A stretch of DNA of 52,516 nt, from positions 1-52,516 of the forward strand of contig MNDM01000048.1 of the NCBI GenBank assembly GCA_001914955.1, given 5' to 3'. The DNA comes from Nitrospirae bacterium 13_2_20CM_2_62_8. Lineage in GTDB: Bacteria > Nitrospirota > Nitrospiria > Nitrospirales > Nitrospiraceae. The notes under the pieces are model-generated. The model saw only the letters and a list, made by a program, of their open reading frames with translations, did no database searches and was not told where the DNA came from. Below are positions 51,879 to 52,516 of this stretch, one piece after another. Made by a program: the position numbers and the translations under genes. Position 1 is the first letter of the stretch, and each line of letters starts with the position of its first letter.

Positions 51879-52516
51879 TCATCCAGAAATGGCAACGGGC
51901 CGTTCTCGCCTTACCACCGGCCTGGGCACACCGAGGGTACGCTGAAGATTGTTCAGCACGGCCTGAGCGCGGCCGATCAGCCGCAGGGTTCGGCGCGCCG
52001 CGTGCTGCTCGAACAGGCGCGCGCGAAGAACGGTCATTTGGACCAACTCGACTGCCTCGTAGAGACGGGCGCGGACCAGGCGCTCCGGCGGCTCGCCAGG
52101 TGCGTACCCGGCAATGAACTCCTCTTGCGCCTGCTCCAGTTCGTCTTGGTCGTAGGCGGTGAACCACCACTGCAGATCGGCCAGGAACTTCCCGACGTCG
52201 AATGCCGGATCGGCCAACGCACACCGGTCGAGGTCGATCAGTGTGAGCCCGCGAGGAGCGACCAACAGGTGTTCGCATTTGAAGTCGCGATGTGTGAAGG
52301 TCGGTGGCTCCTGGGGTAGCCGCTCGTGTAGTGCTTGCGCACGGTCGAGGATCGCCCCGATCGCCGCGCCCTCCGGGGGCAGTAGCGCGGGAATGTGAGC
52401 GCTGTCCCGCTGGATCTCCCGGATCTCCGCCGCAAAGTCATAGCGTTGGAGTGGGCCGGCAACCGCCTGGGGCAGGTGGTGCAAGGCGTGGAGAGCGGCC
52501 CCGACGCGCTGCAGGC
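51879..52516 (-). CDS. Phosphotransferase-fold protein, outer copy (5' end outside window)
   Basis: The last 212 or so residues of a protein paralogous to the 50363 gene; the frame runs open to the window edge. The catalytic region reads THRDFKCEHLL and LIDLDRCALADPAFDVGKF. Compared with the inner copy the HGDFK is HRDFK and the DFD is DLD, so the two differ at active-site neighbours. The shared LHHLPQAVAGPLQ and PALLPPEG pieces show a clear common origin. Whether it is active cannot be judged without the 5' part. Confidence 0.8.
   Translation of the reverse strand, partial: LQRVGAALHALHHLPQAVAGPLQRYDFAAEIREIQRDSAHIPALLPPEGAAIGAILDRAQALHERLPQEPPTFTHRDFKCEHLLVAPRGLTLIDLDRCALADPAFDVGKFLADLQWWFTAYDQDELEQAQEEFIAGYAPGEPPERLVRARLYEAVELVQMTVLRARLFEQHAARRTLRLIGRAQAVLNNLQRTLGVPRPVVRRERPVAISG

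Noticed and set aside
1-52516. CRISPR arrays, rRNA genes, integrases or insertion sequences
   Set aside because: None seen on either strand; repeats found are short inverted arrays or in-gene duplications.

Overview
The window reads as a high-GC chromosome segment of a nitrite-oxidising bacterium of the genus Nitrospira (phylum Nitrospirota). Four things point there: two proteins like the gamma subunit of nitrite oxidoreductase (NxrC) among Tat, TorD-type chaperone and multihaem cytochrome genes; a prokaryotic ubiquitin-like protein Pup, known outside Actinobacteria mainly from Nitrospirota; an SmbP-like histidine-rich metal-binding protein, a family first described in an ammonia oxidiser; and a K+-independent membrane pyrophosphatase. 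The assignment is inferred from gene content; no rRNA, tRNA or CRISPR array was seen.

Left end (1-6701): the 3' part of secF, then a four-base-overlapping pair of a multi-PAS histidine kinase and a sigma-54 activator with a four-cysteine insert, then a convergent seven-blade WD40 protein.

Central cluster (6757-20596): an apparent nitrite-oxidoreductase accessory region in at least four transcription units, each with a recognisable sigma-70-type promoter. Unit 1: an unknown HELTH/zinc-ribbon protein and a four-cluster ferredoxin. Unit 2: a TorD/NarJ-like chaperone and nxrC, closed by a strong terminator. Unit 3: a B12-type radical SAM enzyme. Unit 4: a polytopic membrane protein, a TPR protein, TatA, an NHL propeller and a second NxrC-like protein, closed by a terminator-like hairpin that runs into a PDZ gene. 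Two pentahaem cytochromes c follow. The set covers cofactor loading, Tat export, haem b electron acceptance and cytochrome c electron transfer, but the catalytic alpha and beta subunits are absent from the window.

Middle (20627-43218): mostly housekeeping genes: hppA, pup, recJ, relA/spoT, a DUF192 protein, an acyl-CoA ligase, a zinc ribbon, an exported flavodoxin-like protein, oligoendopeptidase F, two unknown genes, a TPR protein, a histone-deacetylase-family hydrolase overlapping a third pentahaem cytochrome, a rhodanese, the SmbP-like protein, a nitrilase-family amidase, a YqgE/AlgH protein and uvrA. Two intergenic regions hold inverted arrays of 7-bp and 6-bp units.

Right end (43288-52516), all on the minus strand: a secreted beta-propeller phytase, a MacAB-like export system whose adaptor has matched 32-residue duplications in both helices of its hairpin, an MsbA-like ABC exporter, and two tandem phosphotransferase-fold genes, the outer one cut by the window edge. 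This part looks like an accessory export module.
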